64,000 nucleotides of DNA from Setophaga petechia. Its lineage: Eukaryota; Chordata; Aves; Passeriformes; Parulidae. The stretch is taken from positions 14,814,501 to 14,878,500 of the forward strand of contig JANCRA010000019.1 of NCBI GenBank assembly GCA_024362935.1. The letters run 5' to 3'. The position numbers were made by a program, and so were the translations under genes. Positions within the stretch are counted from its first letter, which is position 1. Each line of letters opens with the position of its first letter. Below are positions 52,080-64,000 of this stretch, piece after piece. Below the pieces are notes generated by a model. It was not told where the DNA came from, ran no database searches, and saw only the letters and a list, made by a program, of their open reading frames with translations.

Positions 52080-55000
52080 GTTAAGGTTAACATTATTTTA
52101 AAGAAAACCCACAGATGAGTAAAAAGAACCTTGTGTATTGAATTTTGCACATATTATATATAGAGAGATATTGTAATAATACTCTTGATATTTTCTTTTT
52201 GTATGCTTTTGTATAATTAGCTTTCAAAGTACAGTATAATTTGGTTTTAACACTTTGGGATTTAAGACTCACATTATCCCTTTCAGATTAACATTTTGTT
52301 AAAGGAGAGCAATCTCATTTTAATCTTAGCAAGTGTATCTTCCTGAAGATTAGATTATAGTAAAAGCACATCAGAAGACAGAATATTACTTCCTTTTATA
52401 AATAATAACTCTAGAAAGAGAAGGGTCATTGTTTAATACTGTGCTTTAAAAAGGGAGTTTGACATGCTAAGGAACAAATTGTCCTCACACTCCCAATGGT
52501 TCCTCCTGTTTACACCTGTACTTTCACCTGCAATGTCAGTGGGAAACTGAGCAGAGGAAAACATATGTGCAAGAGAAACTGCAGGATATTACCTACCTCA
52601 TGCACAGCATCAATTCATTTATGGTGTTTTAAGAGTTCAGCACATGGCTGCTGCTATCACATGTCTGTGTGTAGACAGGAGTATTAAAGAGAATGACAAA
52701 CCACACTGACTAAGATGCAGTGGCTGTTAACTCACGTGCCTAAAGTCTTATCTAAAAAGAAGGCTACATCACTGTAAAAATACTGGTATAACAGCACAGC
52801 TTGACTCTACCTTCCTGTGTTTCTGAACACAGTCATAGTTCTACAATGGTGCTTTGCAAGAGTATATTCATTCTTTTACAGGAAGAAATATATTGCTACA
52901 AAGCAATATACATCCATACATGACATCCATAGTGCCTTTTACACTATAGGTTTACTACTATTTATGTTATCCCTCTGACTGAAATTTAGTTGAGAATCAG
53001 GAGAGATCAGACCTAAAAACAGGTAGGAAGATTTCTAAATAACAGACCTTCGGGATCTTTAAAATTTATGTAGATTTTTTACAAAAATTCCGAATTTCTA
53101 AAGAAATTGCCAGTGTCCATTAAAATATATATTTCACTGTTTCCTGAAAATATCTGTGTGCATTATTAAAAACCAAATCTGCCAAAAACTTTCTGCCAAA
53201 ACCTGAATGTTTTATGAGTGCTTAATAGAGACATTAAAACCAAAATACTATACTGATACTTTTCTTGAAAAACAGATTATTAAATGGAAGAGATCAAATG
53301 TCTGCCACTGTTACTAGGTCATTGAAATAATCTTGAATTTTGGCTTTATGTTACAGGGCAACATGTACTCCACTTTAAATATAAGTGTTTAGTCTACTTG
53401 CACTGCTACATTTAGACCTCTGAAACTTATGAACTTTGAAAAGCAATACTGAGTAGAGCAAATGGAACAACAGAGGATAATTTCACTAGAGATACATATG
53501 TATGTATCTTTAAGTCACTAATTCAGTCTTTTTAGGGTATTTGAGATAGTCTGCCACCAGAATATGAAGTAACATCTGATGATATAAAAAGAAAGATGAG
53601 AATTTGAATTCTTCACATTAGTTATTCTTTTTCTCCAGCAAGATATCGGGGACAGGCTGTATAGGGTACGAAATGTAGCAGCCCCTCTCTATCTATCTGT
53701 ACTCTGATCCCTCAGAGAATGTCAGCAGCTGATCTGTGGCTCTTCAGATATTTCTGGTTAGTGACACTTCTGTATCTGACAGGACAAGATCTAGACAGGC
53801 ATATTGCCTTTAGGTGTGTCCATGTTGTAAAAGGATAACTGTCTGCAATATTCTACTAACTTTTATCCTAACAGGTACAATATAAATATTTTTCCTTTTG
53901 TTTTCAAAGGAGTTTGGACTTGAACAGTACTCAATCAGTCAAATACTTTGGCAGAGTAAAAGCCAGTCCTGTTTTGGGAGTGTAAGACAACCTCTTTGCA
54001 TGATCTGTGTACACACTGAAGTAAATGAGTGAGACAAAACTACTCAGCCAGCACAGTTGTTGACAAAGATGCAGGTGAAAAATGCATTTTTGTTCTGCAT
54101 AAGAAATCTTCTGTAGAGGTAAAGAAAGAACAGTTAAAGCAGTGCATCTAGCCATTTCAGTATTTTTATTTTTTAAATACAAATAGGAACCAGAGCACAA
54201 GAAAAATTTCAGGTTAAGCCATGAAACCTACAACAGTAGGTCTAACAATAAATTACTATGCACTTTGAAATTTGCAACTTGTATATTGTATGGTACACTT
54301 TCCAAACAGGACTAGACATTGTAAATTAATTTATAATTCTGTAATTCAGCTGAAATTATTATCACGGGTATATATGTTATCGTATCTGTTACTTTTTAAG
54401 TTGCTACAAATACCTTGATTTTGTGGAATATTTTGTTTTCTGTGAATATAGAAAACTTTGCTTTTAACAAACAGGTATGCAGGTTTTTTCACAACATCCC
54501 ATAATGGTGCTAGGGATTAACTATTGTAATCACACTGTAATTGACAGCAGCAAAATATGATCTGGAAATAAGCTATTTCATACGAGCAGCTCCTGATAAA
54601 ACCAGCCACAAGCACTCAAGCATTAGCTGAATATTTTTCATTTAACAGAGAGGTTTACAGATCTTCAGATATTTGGTTGCCACATGAAATTTCCACTTTG
54701 AAGTGGAAGGCCTTTCTGTATTGCCTATTTGAATTGCCCCAGTTTCTATTATCTTTTTGCTTTTGGGCCAGGTAATGACAATGCCAGTAAAGCTCTATTT
54801 TGATTGCCAGTGCCAGTGCTTCCTGACTGACTACCTGACACCAAGAGCCGCTACAAAAAAAAGCACTGAAATATGCAGAAGACTTCAGATGTCTGTGGCA
54901 GCTCTAATGCATGCTGAGCTTGATGAGTTCAAGGCCATGCTGAGGCAAACCACCTCCAGTTGCTATTCTGATGGCCTTGAAATCCTAATTTCTTCTCAGC

Positions 55001-57796
55001 AGAGGGGTGTGCCTTTAAAGACAGAGAAATTAGCTCAGACCTCTAAATATAAAACTGTAAAAGTATGCACAAGCTAAAATAAGGCAAAAATTATTTTTGT
55101 CAAAATACTGTGAGAGGTGTAAGAGTAAAAAATGGTATAACAAAATTGATATAATTAATTATTGAGTGCAGCTGTTTATAATAATATCTGCTTGTGAATT
55201 TTTGCCTTATTTAAACATCTAAGGTGATGGGTAGCCATTGATACCTTTTGGTGCTAACCTCTGTGTTCTGGTGCTGAAGTTACAGATTTTTTTTTGTGGA
55301 AATATTGCCATATACACTCCAGTGTTGGTGAGATCTTTTTCAGCTAAACATATAACTTGCCACTAGGTCATATTTGCTTTCAGAGTTTCTTTTTATGGTT
55401 GTTTCAGGCTCTAATAAGAGTTTTATGTGCATCAGAGAAGAAAATGTATTCCAGTTGAAAACCAAAACAAACAGTACCCTCCCCTCCTCACAACAGGCAA
55501 GTGCTCGTGGAACAAATTATGGGGAGAGTAAGACCTCTGACAGTCATGACTTCAGATTGATGCTGAGCAAATTTTAGTGATTCCAGATCATCTCTCTGAA
55601 TAATAAATTACTTCAGAAAATCTGGGTTTGACCTTGCACACTTATCCTTGGGATCTATTCTTTGAGGTCAGATTTTTCCCCTCTGAATTTGAGGTTAGTT
55701 TGCTCACATCTCAGTGAAAACCAGAGGAGTTTCAATATAACTTCTGCAGAATGAAGAATTGGACTCCATGAGAGCTTTGCGAACAGCAAAATTAGGCTTC
55801 ATATGGCATCCCCTATTAATACTGTGAAATACCATGGGGCTTGGAAAGAGGAACCCTCCCAGAGCAAAAGTACTGTGGCTGCATGGAAAGAAATATATCT
55901 GTGTCTATTTCCATGTCTGTATCTGTGGGTAGGTGGATAGGTGTAAGACAGGTGATTGATATTTGTGTTTATGCTTCCTCCCCGAGGATCGGGTTGCAAG
56001 CATGGATGCCCTCCTGTGGTTGAGAATGCCTCTACTCATTACATAGGAATCCAAGTGGTTCTGCGATTTTTTTGGAAACAAATGCAAATCTAAAGTTTTC
56101 GGCCTTGATTTTAGAGACACATGATTTTGTTTCCTTTGAGAAAAGAGGTGCAGTGCAGAACTCCACCATTTCTTAGTTTTATATGATTTGTAAGTACAGA
56201 ATTCAATTACAGTTTTATTATCTGATGACTACCTAACATACAGAGTTTTATGAGTATGAGGTAAAACAGAGTTATTCAGATGCCAGAAGAATTTTTAGAA
56301 GTGTTAAGTCAGATATGGTTCTTAAAAACCAGGGTGTGGGAAGCCTCATTACTCAGATACTATACTATGATGATCCCCAGTAAAATTTTAAGGGTCTGAA
56401 TTACTGTTGCAATCTGCCCATTACTGCTAATTTTTTAAGACAAAACTCTTGCTTTCCTGTTCTAGAATGAGATGATCTCGGAATCCAAGTGCAAAAAAAT
56501 TTTTGTGGTGCTTTTTAAAACTGCAGAATTGAAAATTTGTATGCTCCAGTTCTCAGATCATTCATACATAATTGGTCTGGTGGTCTGAAAGTGCACAAAC
56601 CTTCTTGTTTAAATTTGCAAGAAGAATGTTGAAACTCTATCAATAGAAGTCTGAAATAGCCATAACCTTCTCCAACTGCTTTCTTTCAATAGAAAATTGT
56701 TGGAAAAATTAAGAAAAAATAGCAATTACCCACCTGATTAATTCAACAGATGGGCAACAGCCTATCTGGTTGATTCAAGAAATGATGAATGAGATTGGTT
56801 ACTATAGGTAATTTCAATGCTTTCTTTCTGCTTAGCCTTCATTTCCCAACTAACCCTCAGGGTAGAGTTATTTTCTGTTAAAAAATAATTAAAAGGCAAT
56901 GCATTTTAAAATTCACAGAAGTCAGTGGAACAGATAGAATGCTTTGATTGTTATCCACATTCTGTTGAGTTCCCCTGAGTGTGATCTGTGAGAAATCCAG
57001 ACTGAAATGGTTGCAATTCATTATCTTCTTCTGCCAAAAGACAAAATTCGGAGTGGAAGAAGATTTTGGCATGTTATCATTGAGTAATAAGATTGTAAAT
57101 TCTTTTAAATCCTTTAATAAATTCTTTAAAATTTACATTCACTTTCATATTGAAAGTGTGTATAAATTATACTTAGGGTTATTTTGGCCAGCAGGAAAGA
57201 GAGGGTGTATCTCTCAGGTTATATGTTTAGCTCACAACAGCAATTGTCACTCAAATCACTTGCTTTTCATCATGCTGCTAACTACAGCTTCAGTAGACCA
57301 TCCTGTAAGTCAGGAAGTATCTTAGATGTGACATTTAAAGTATTAAAATTCTTCCTTAAGAGTGAATGGTAATATTGGAATCAATAGCTCTTAGGAGTTA
57401 AACAGATTTGTTTCGTGTAGGGCACTCTAATGTAATTGAAATGGTGCTTAAAGGCAGGGTTCATTTAAGAAGCAAACCATCTACAGATGCTTTTTTCCAT
57501 ATGCAACAAGGATATATTTTTCTGAGGTTTAAAGATGCTGGGGATTGGAAAATAAGTATATTTCTATGCTTTTTGATCTGAACCCATGTAAAAAAAAAAA
57601 AGTGTTCAGTGTTTGTAGGGTGAAATGCTCTTCTCCCACCCCCCCCCCATTATATATTTTCATTTTTCTTATTCAGGTTTTTTGATAATTGTGTGGGTGG
57701 GGTTGTATCTGGTTTTTTGGAGAAGAAACCTTGTTGTCTAACACGTGTTGCAGTGAACTTACCAATGTATCATTTCTTTCATGTTGTCATATGATG

Positions 57797-57810
57797 CTAT
57801 ATATATATAT
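57797..57810. repeat. Short (TA)n run
   Basis: About seven TA units lie inside the putative PI15 3' UTR, about 100 bp before its candidate poly(A) signal. Confidence 0.9.
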
Positions 57811-57898
57811 GCTATACCTGAGATATAAATTTGTATCCCTGTTTCAACTTCTAATGCTATGAAACTGTACATCATTTTGATCTATTTTGTAACATTTA

Positions 57899-57904
57899 AA
57901 TAAA
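57899..57904 (+). terminator. PI15: Candidate terminal poly(A) signal of PI15
   Basis: AATAAA is followed by a second near-hexamer (AATAAG), and a T- and GT-rich stretch (about 57938-57965) would serve as the downstream element. Cleavage near 57.92 kb is inferred. Confidence 0.5.
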
Positions 57905-57925
57905 TAAGTAAAATTATCAATATTT

Positions 57926-60900
57926 CCAATTTACATTCTTTTGAGACATCTTTTGTTGTTTCCTTTTTCCATTTGTACCCTGAAGACAAGTTTTCAGGGA
58001 GACAGTAAAGGACGTATCTAAAATGAATTTTAATTCAGTTTTAATATAAGTGCATGTGCTTTACATCGGTGCTCCATTATGTACTTGAAATCTGTCTTGA
58101 TGTATCCACCCATATGGAGAGGAGCCTGTCTTTTAGGGTTGAGAGATGGAGCTCTTCATCAGAATTAGTGTTCAGGGTATGTTTTCCTATGTGCCTCTGG
58201 CCAAGAAGAAAAATCTGAACTGTGACCAAAGGAGATATCCACAGAAAACCACAGAGGAATGATAGTCAATTGGCCAATTTTTTTTTATCATGGAATGAAT
58301 CATGCTACAGTCAGAAAAAGAGTAGTTCTTTGTTCCTGAATGATGATTCTTCCTCCCAATGTTGTACCAAAGCTGTAAAAGCTACATTTGAAAGCAAAAC
58401 CCAGAAATTTTTAAATAAGAAGGAACCTATGTCATGAGGACAAGGGAGGAAGAAAAGGCATTTTTAAAATGCTTAGACTTAGAATCACAAAAGCTATTCA
58501 AACTCAGTGCGTAAATCCTTGGTTCTCTTTGGTTCATTCATCACAAGCTAGACACAAAAAACTTACTTTTCTTAAAATTCAGCATGACACTAAGTTATTT
58601 TATGTATCATTTAGACATTTAGCCAGGTGGACACAATCTTACAGAATGTAGGAAAAGATAGAAGGAAGATCAGCTTCTTTCAGAATGTCACCATGCATTT
58701 TCCCTAGTATACTATTTTTTGTGTAATGACATTTTATTATTTTTATCACACCTATTTCTGATGTAGAAGTTTAAAGAAATTTGGAATTAACATTATGAAC
58801 AACTGAATAAATACAGCACAAGCTGTTGGCAGTCTCTGGGCAGTTGTAATGGGATTATGCCAAATGTCAGTATCTGAGCAACAATATTCAGTGTTGTTGC
58901 TAGTCTCTCCCTCATCTGAGCCCAGTATTGTTTGGACTGTGACAAAAAGAACGTGATTATGCCTAATTTCTTATTTCTCAACAAACTTGTTTCTTTTTCT
59001 CTCTTTCTGTCTTGTCTCTCTCCCTTCTTTCTCATGATCTATGGATTGGTCTGCAGTTTTTGGAAAGACAATGCTAAGACACATCAATCCTCTAGAGTAT
59101 TTTTCATTTTCTCTGTGTTGTCCTTTTATCTGGATCTGAGAATGAAACAGAACTGATAATTGAAGTTTTCTACTTAGTGCTATGTCTCAGTCTTCCACTT
59201 TTCTAGTCATGGTGTCCATCTGGCCTTTACACCTTGATTTTTCTCCAAGAGGAACCAAATCATGGAGAAGCTGATGTGTATGTTTCACCAGTATGGAAAG
59301 TAGATGAGGATGGTGTGTGGGAGTTTGAAAGCAGTTATGGAATCCACAGTTCAGATGTAATGAGGTGGTCTAAGCTGTGATTACAGCAGGAAAAATGACA
59401 TCACTCTTGCCAGGAGGCACCAAGTCCACATTTCATTGTGGTACCATGGTTTGGTGGGCCTTTATGTCATTGCACAATGGGTTTGGCCAGGCTGAGAACC
59501 TCTCAATTAAACTAGGAAATTGTGTTTTCCTTATTTCTTTGAGAAAGTGTCTACCATGCCAACAGATTATGTGTCCGCAGGGTAATAACCAGATATATCT
59601 GTATATCTACAGATAATCAGTGTGTCATCATAGCCACTTGCAACTTAGGAAAGAGGCAGACAACTTCCTTTTCATGCAATCACACACTTCCTGAGAGCCC
59701 AGTTAAAACAAGTTTTGCCTTAACCTCTATTTCTCCAAATCCCCAATGACTCTGACAATCAAAGATGTTAATTTATTCTAATTTGGTGCTTTTTTCCTGT
59801 TTAGGTTTTTTTGCTGGTTTTGGTTGGTTGGTTTGTTTTTTTTTTTCATATTAGTAACAATAATGTAAAAATTATTTTTTTCATCCTGATGAGTTTTTCC
59901 TGTGTCTTTAACATATTGCCTTGTGTTTCACTGGGAAACCATTGTAGTAGTTGCATTCCTTGCACATATGATAGGCCTTTACAAAAACATCATGAAAACA
60001 TGTAATGGAAAACAACATAAAGAGTTCTTAATAGATAATCGCAATTGAGAGTGTGTTTTCTCAACTTGGCAGTCCTTATGGCTTTTTTTATTTTGTGTGG
60101 GATTTCATCCTGAGCTCTAACTCCATCATTTTGAATCCTCTTTTCATCTGAAGTAGGACAGGTTTATTTGATTTTGTCTGTGAAATCTAGCACTGGACTT
60201 ACTCCACTGCACTTTTTTGTCAAAAAAGTTTGAAAATATGTCTGTAAGCCCAAAACTCCCTGAGGTTTTGGCCAATTTGCAGTCCATACATCTGCAGCTA
60301 CAGCCTTGGGGTGCTGTTTTACAGCATTTTGTAGACATTGGCAATGCTGAGGTGATGATATTTTCAGCCAACAAGGACCTTGAATAACAAAGGGAGATTT
60401 TTTCACCCAGGTAACATCCAAAGTCTCCTCTTTAAGTGAATGTATTGAAATTCCCTTTCGTTAGCAGCCATGGCAGCTGAGTCTATACTTGATCATACTG
60501 TTGTACTAGAACATAAGACAGAACACAGACAGGCATGTGCTAATATACATATAGAGTGTGAATACATAATCTGCATCATTTAAGTAACATTCCATGTTCT
60601 GTAAAATTTTCATATCTCTGCATCTGTTTAGGCACTGTAGGATCCTTTAACCTGGGTTTTATTTTGTCCCCATTTTTTTGCATCATTCTTGAAAGTCTAT
60701 GTATTGCCTCCTTGTTTACAGGATCAGATGTGTTGATAAATTCTTCATTCTTACTATGAACTACATGCAGAACTTGCCATGTAAACTTCTCTTGCTATTT
60801 TCATTATACATAAGTGGTTTTTACTTGTTTAGCTTTACCCAAAATCTCCAGCTTCTCCTATAGCTGCATGATCTTGTAATCATTCTCATCTCATTCTCCT

Positions 60901-62557
60901 CCCAGTAAAAAGTGTACTATTTAGTGTGCTGTATACCACCAACATTTTCTATTTTCTAATGAAAAACATATGTGCCAAACATAACTGTGATGGCAGTCTG
61001 CAAAAAAACAATGTCTTCCTATGGGTGTGTTGAATGTGCACAGACATGTGGGGTTTTTTCCTATGGGCGGTGCCAGAATCCTGCTGATATATCAGACATG
61101 GAAAAATGTTTGTCATTAGCCATCTCCTGAAGGATTTTTCCCCTCACAGGTAGTGGAAAATATTCCTCTTCTACATATCTGTTTGATTATTTTGGGTTTG
61201 TCCAAAAGCAAAATAAGCACACTTGTTTTAAGTTAGTGTATCTGTTTTACCTATTATTCTAACCCCAATGTAGTCACCTGGAGCTATATACCAAAATCTA
61301 ATGCCTGGGAACAGTATAGATCAGTGAGCTGAGGGCAGGGAATGCTCCAAGGGTGGCTCAGGAACAGAAGATATCTTTGGCAGCCCTACAATACTTTTAT
61401 TTCCTTGCAAAACAAGCCTATATGGGCCCCAGAGCCGGACTGCATGATGGCATTGTGACATTTCCATCTCCAGAGTCTGTTTCACTGCCTTTCATAAGCC
61501 ATATCATGAAACTATCACGCTGAAGTACCTTAGTTTGTATGACAAAGCTCCAACTAAAGGTCTAAATGTAATTCCCATGGCAACTTAGGAGTCATAGATA
61601 GGAAGCATCTATTTTATTGCTGGAACAGCCTGACTGGAAAATGCACAGCAGTGAAAGATCCTCCCTTCTTGAAAGTGTCAAATTCCTTACCTGATTAAGT
61701 TCTTCTCTTTCTAAAGCATGAACTTTCTTCCTAAGACCAATGGGGTGACATACTTCTAGTGAAAAATGAAAACACTCTTCCACTCAGCTTTTATTGAAGT
61801 TTCTATAATTGCCACCATTTAGTCACCCAGGCATGTAATACTTCTACTCTAGTGGGAAAAAACTCTACCTGAATATCCACTCATCTTCTATTACTTGTAG
61901 GTCCTCTGAAAACGATGTGAGGAATGTTTCAAGAAAAAAACGAAGCTAAATTTTTAAAACTATCTTTCCTTCTATTTCTATCCATTTATTATCTTTCCAT
62001 GACAAGAAAATGTTTTAACTATGGTCTGCAATCATTGATATATGCATAAGTTTTGAACTTAGTTGGCTCTTTTCAGCTTTTTATTCCTCCATAAAAGGTA
62101 TTTTAATTTCTTTTTTATCTTTATGCTTTTATCTTTCTTTTTATCTTTATCTCTTTCTTAGTTGTTTTCTAGATGTTTATGGTAGCCCATACATCTTTTG
62201 AGCCAGATAATTCCCCACTCTCAAGACTGAGTTATCAATTCACCCTCAAACACCATCTCTCTTTTGTGTCATCTTTACATGAGCTTGTTGCTCATGCTCT
62301 CTGGATGCTGATTTTATTGAACCTTGCTGATTTTATTGCATAACTTTCTCCCTGCTTCTTGCACGAGATAATATTTTCTGATTTTTTAAATCTTTTTCCT
62401 CTCCTAAGCTAGTGTCCTAGTATCCATGGATTCTAATAACTTTTTCACAGAGGTTCATGTAGTGAGACTTTCTAAAGCACTCTTCTCTGAAATAATGCCA
62501 TTTAGGTGCATGTATTGCTGTACAGATTTAGAGCTGTGGACTCAAATATCAATCCTT
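57926..62557. other. Downstream intergenic, nothing recognised
   Basis: AT-rich and without transposon ends I could identify. In other vertebrates CRISPLD1 follows PI15 in the same direction; none of its exons were recognised here. Confidence 0.5.
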
Positions 62558-62705
62558 TGAAGTCAAGAGTCACAGGATAGGCAAGGTGCACCACACTGGG
62601 TCATCTGGTCTGACCTCTGTGCTCTAGCACAATCATCCCAGAGCACATGGCACAGGATTGTGTCCAGATGGTTCTTGAGTATCTCTGGTGAGGGAGACTT
62701 CACAA
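62558..62705 (-). mobile_element. CR1 LINE 3' fragment next to LTR
   Basis: The + strand reads as the reverse complement of a CR1 3' region, with GGGTCATCTGGTCTGACC and a TCCAGATGGTTCTTGAGTAT-type segment. It is short, diverged and ends at the LTR junction. Confidence 0.7.
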
Positions 62706-63054
62706 CCATCCAGGGAAGCAGAGCTCCATTTTGCATAGCAGTGACTTGTGAAGACAAACACCATCACACCCCACACCTGCCCTTCCTCCTTCTCCTCCCA
62801 GTTATAAATGCTCAGCATGACACCAAACAGTATAGAATATCCCTTTGGTCAGTTGTGGTCAGTTGTCCCAGCTGTGTTCCCTTCCAACTCCTTGTGCAGC
62901 CCCAGCTGCTTGCTGAGGTGAGAAGCAGAGAAGGCCTTGATACTGACCAATAATAAAAATCCATATATTTTCAGCCCTCTTTCCAGCACAAATCCAATAG
63001 CCCCATACCACCTACTATGAAGAAATTAACTCTATCCCAATCAAAACCATCACA
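62706..63054 (-). mobile_element. 3'-truncated avian LTR fragment
   Basis: Read on the minus strand it starts TGTGATGG at 63054 and runs through a sequence I recognise as a very common LTR type in bird genomes (GGGATAGAGTTAATT near the 5' end, later a GTTTGTCTTCACAAGTCAC-like stretch). It stops near 62706, where it abuts a CR1 fragment of the same orientation. The 3' part of the LTR is missing. The family identification is from memory and no family name is asserted. Confidence 0.7.
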
Positions 63055-64000
63055 AACCATTTTAAGAAGTATCGTGTTCCCTCAGCAATGAAGGAACTTT
63101 AGAAATACCTACAAGCTTTATCCTCTTATTCAAAAGGTGCATGAGCATATAACAGAGAGGGCAGGGTTAGAAAAAGGAGGAAATACATCAGAAGGAGTAA
63201 AATCCCAGCTGAATGAAGCTATGCAAAGAGAAAAGATAATTTTAATTCAGAGTCTTTGCAAATCTCTACTTTAGCATATGCTGGTTTTGTGCATTGAAGA
63301 TGTCATACTGTGGAACTCACTTTAAGTGTAAATACTTTTATTTCTGACAGCTGCATTTGCAGAAGAAATAGAACCAATAAAAGACATTAAACTGAAAAGG
63401 ATGATACAAGTAAAATATCTGATTTGGGTAAAAAATTAACTTCTTCCTTAAGGGCCCTTGTTTTCTTAAGTTAAACAATGCTGTTTATTTACTGTAAAAC
63501 CAGTGACATTAGACATTAGTTTCTACTCTAAATTCCTACAATTGTATTTGTTAAACAAGCGTTCTCCAATTGCATTTTGACTATATTTTTGTCCATTTCA
63601 TTAGTGTTGTGATATGTCCTTTTCAATGATAAAACAGTCTTTGGAGTCTGCCAATCAGAAAATACTGGTTCTTAAAACTGCAGTACATGTTTTTCTCTCT
63701 ATTTTCATATAAATTATGTGCTTTCAAGATAATATGTATTCAATTAGTTGTAACTAGTATTTCAGAGTGCTGCTTATATATATATTTTCAAAATTTCTCA
63801 GCATTATATTAATAAAAATCTCATACTTCCTCACTAAGAATGTGAGATACTGAAACAATAGTCCATGCACCACATGGTACAACAGCTGGGTAAAAAAGGC
63901 AAAATTCCAGAAAGTAGAAAGTAACTTGTTTATTTAAAGAGTTACTTAGGCAGAATATAAGTATCTACATCTAAGAAAATAGTTGATAATTATTTCTTTC
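63055..64000. other. Downstream intergenic, nothing recognised
   Basis: AT-rich sequence after the LTR fragment, with a short TA run near 63775-63785. No gene features. Confidence 0.6.

Larger units (their letters stand above)
52080..57925 (+). other. PI15: PI15 probable 3' UTR and downstream region
   Basis: This is AT-rich sequence after the stop, without recognisable coding frames or identified transposons. AATAAA hexamers occur at 54247-54252, 55602-55607, 57116-57121 and 57899-57904. The last sits in a T/GT-rich context typical of a cleavage site. A long UTR would fit the lack of any other gene here, but an earlier end cannot be excluded. The open frame at 54757-55077 within it is not recognised. 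Confidence 0.5.

Noticed and set aside
54757..55077. 106-codon frame in the putative PI15 3' UTR
   Set aside because: Its composition looks somewhat protein-like, but there is no known motif and no promoter or splice context. Kept only as part of the 3' region.
1..64000. CRISPR arrays, operons, tRNA or rRNA genes
   Set aside because: No regularly spaced repeats with spacers, no cloverleaf or rRNA signatures recognised, and the window is clearly vertebrate nuclear DNA.

Overview
This is vertebrate nuclear DNA, most likely from a bird. It is AT-rich and intron-containing, and it carries several CR1 retroposons with the 3' end typical of birds and reptiles, two pieces of avian-type retroviral LTRs, and long simple repeats. 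No prokaryotic or organellar features were seen. Species cannot be fixed from the sequence alone.

The only gene I can support is PI15 (peptidase inhibitor 15, a secreted CAP/CRISP-superfamily protein) on the + strand. It has a GC-rich, CpG-rich promoter block (about 30.69-31.33 kb), a TATA box at 31335-31340, a non-coding first exon ending at 31512, and five coding exons at 32123-32395, 46824-46942, 47756-47888, 48051-48166 and 51944-52079. Joined, these are 777 nt, or 258 codons plus a stop, with reading frame kept across every junction. A long AT-rich 3' region follows. The best terminal poly(A) signal there is at 57899-57904, so the transcript may reach about 57.92 kb.

Layout: 1-30 kb is gene-poor flank upstream of PI15, with five CR1 fragments, a compound (TTTC)n/(TTTTC)n tract at 8.43-8.62 kb and a perfect 23-copy GGGAA tract at 15.2 kb. 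At 30.1-30.3 kb, about 1 kb upstream of the TATA box, lies what looks like an ancient L3/MIR-type retroposon tail. From 31.3 to 57.9 kb is PI15, with a 14.4 kb second intron. Its third intron is mostly made of an antisense 589-bp solo LTR with a 6-bp target-site duplication. Its fourth intron is tiny (162 bp) and has a weak donor. Intron 5 holds a (TTA)n tract and a CR1 copy. From 58 to 64 kb is intergenic sequence with a CR1 fragment joined to a 3'-truncated avian LTR at 62.56-63.05 kb.

I found no undescribed multi-gene system. The items most worth a second look are the LTR in intron 3, the weak short intron 4 whose retention would truncate the protein just after the CAP core, the ancient retroposon near the promoter, and the GGGAA tract. 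Almost all short open frames in the window look like chance.
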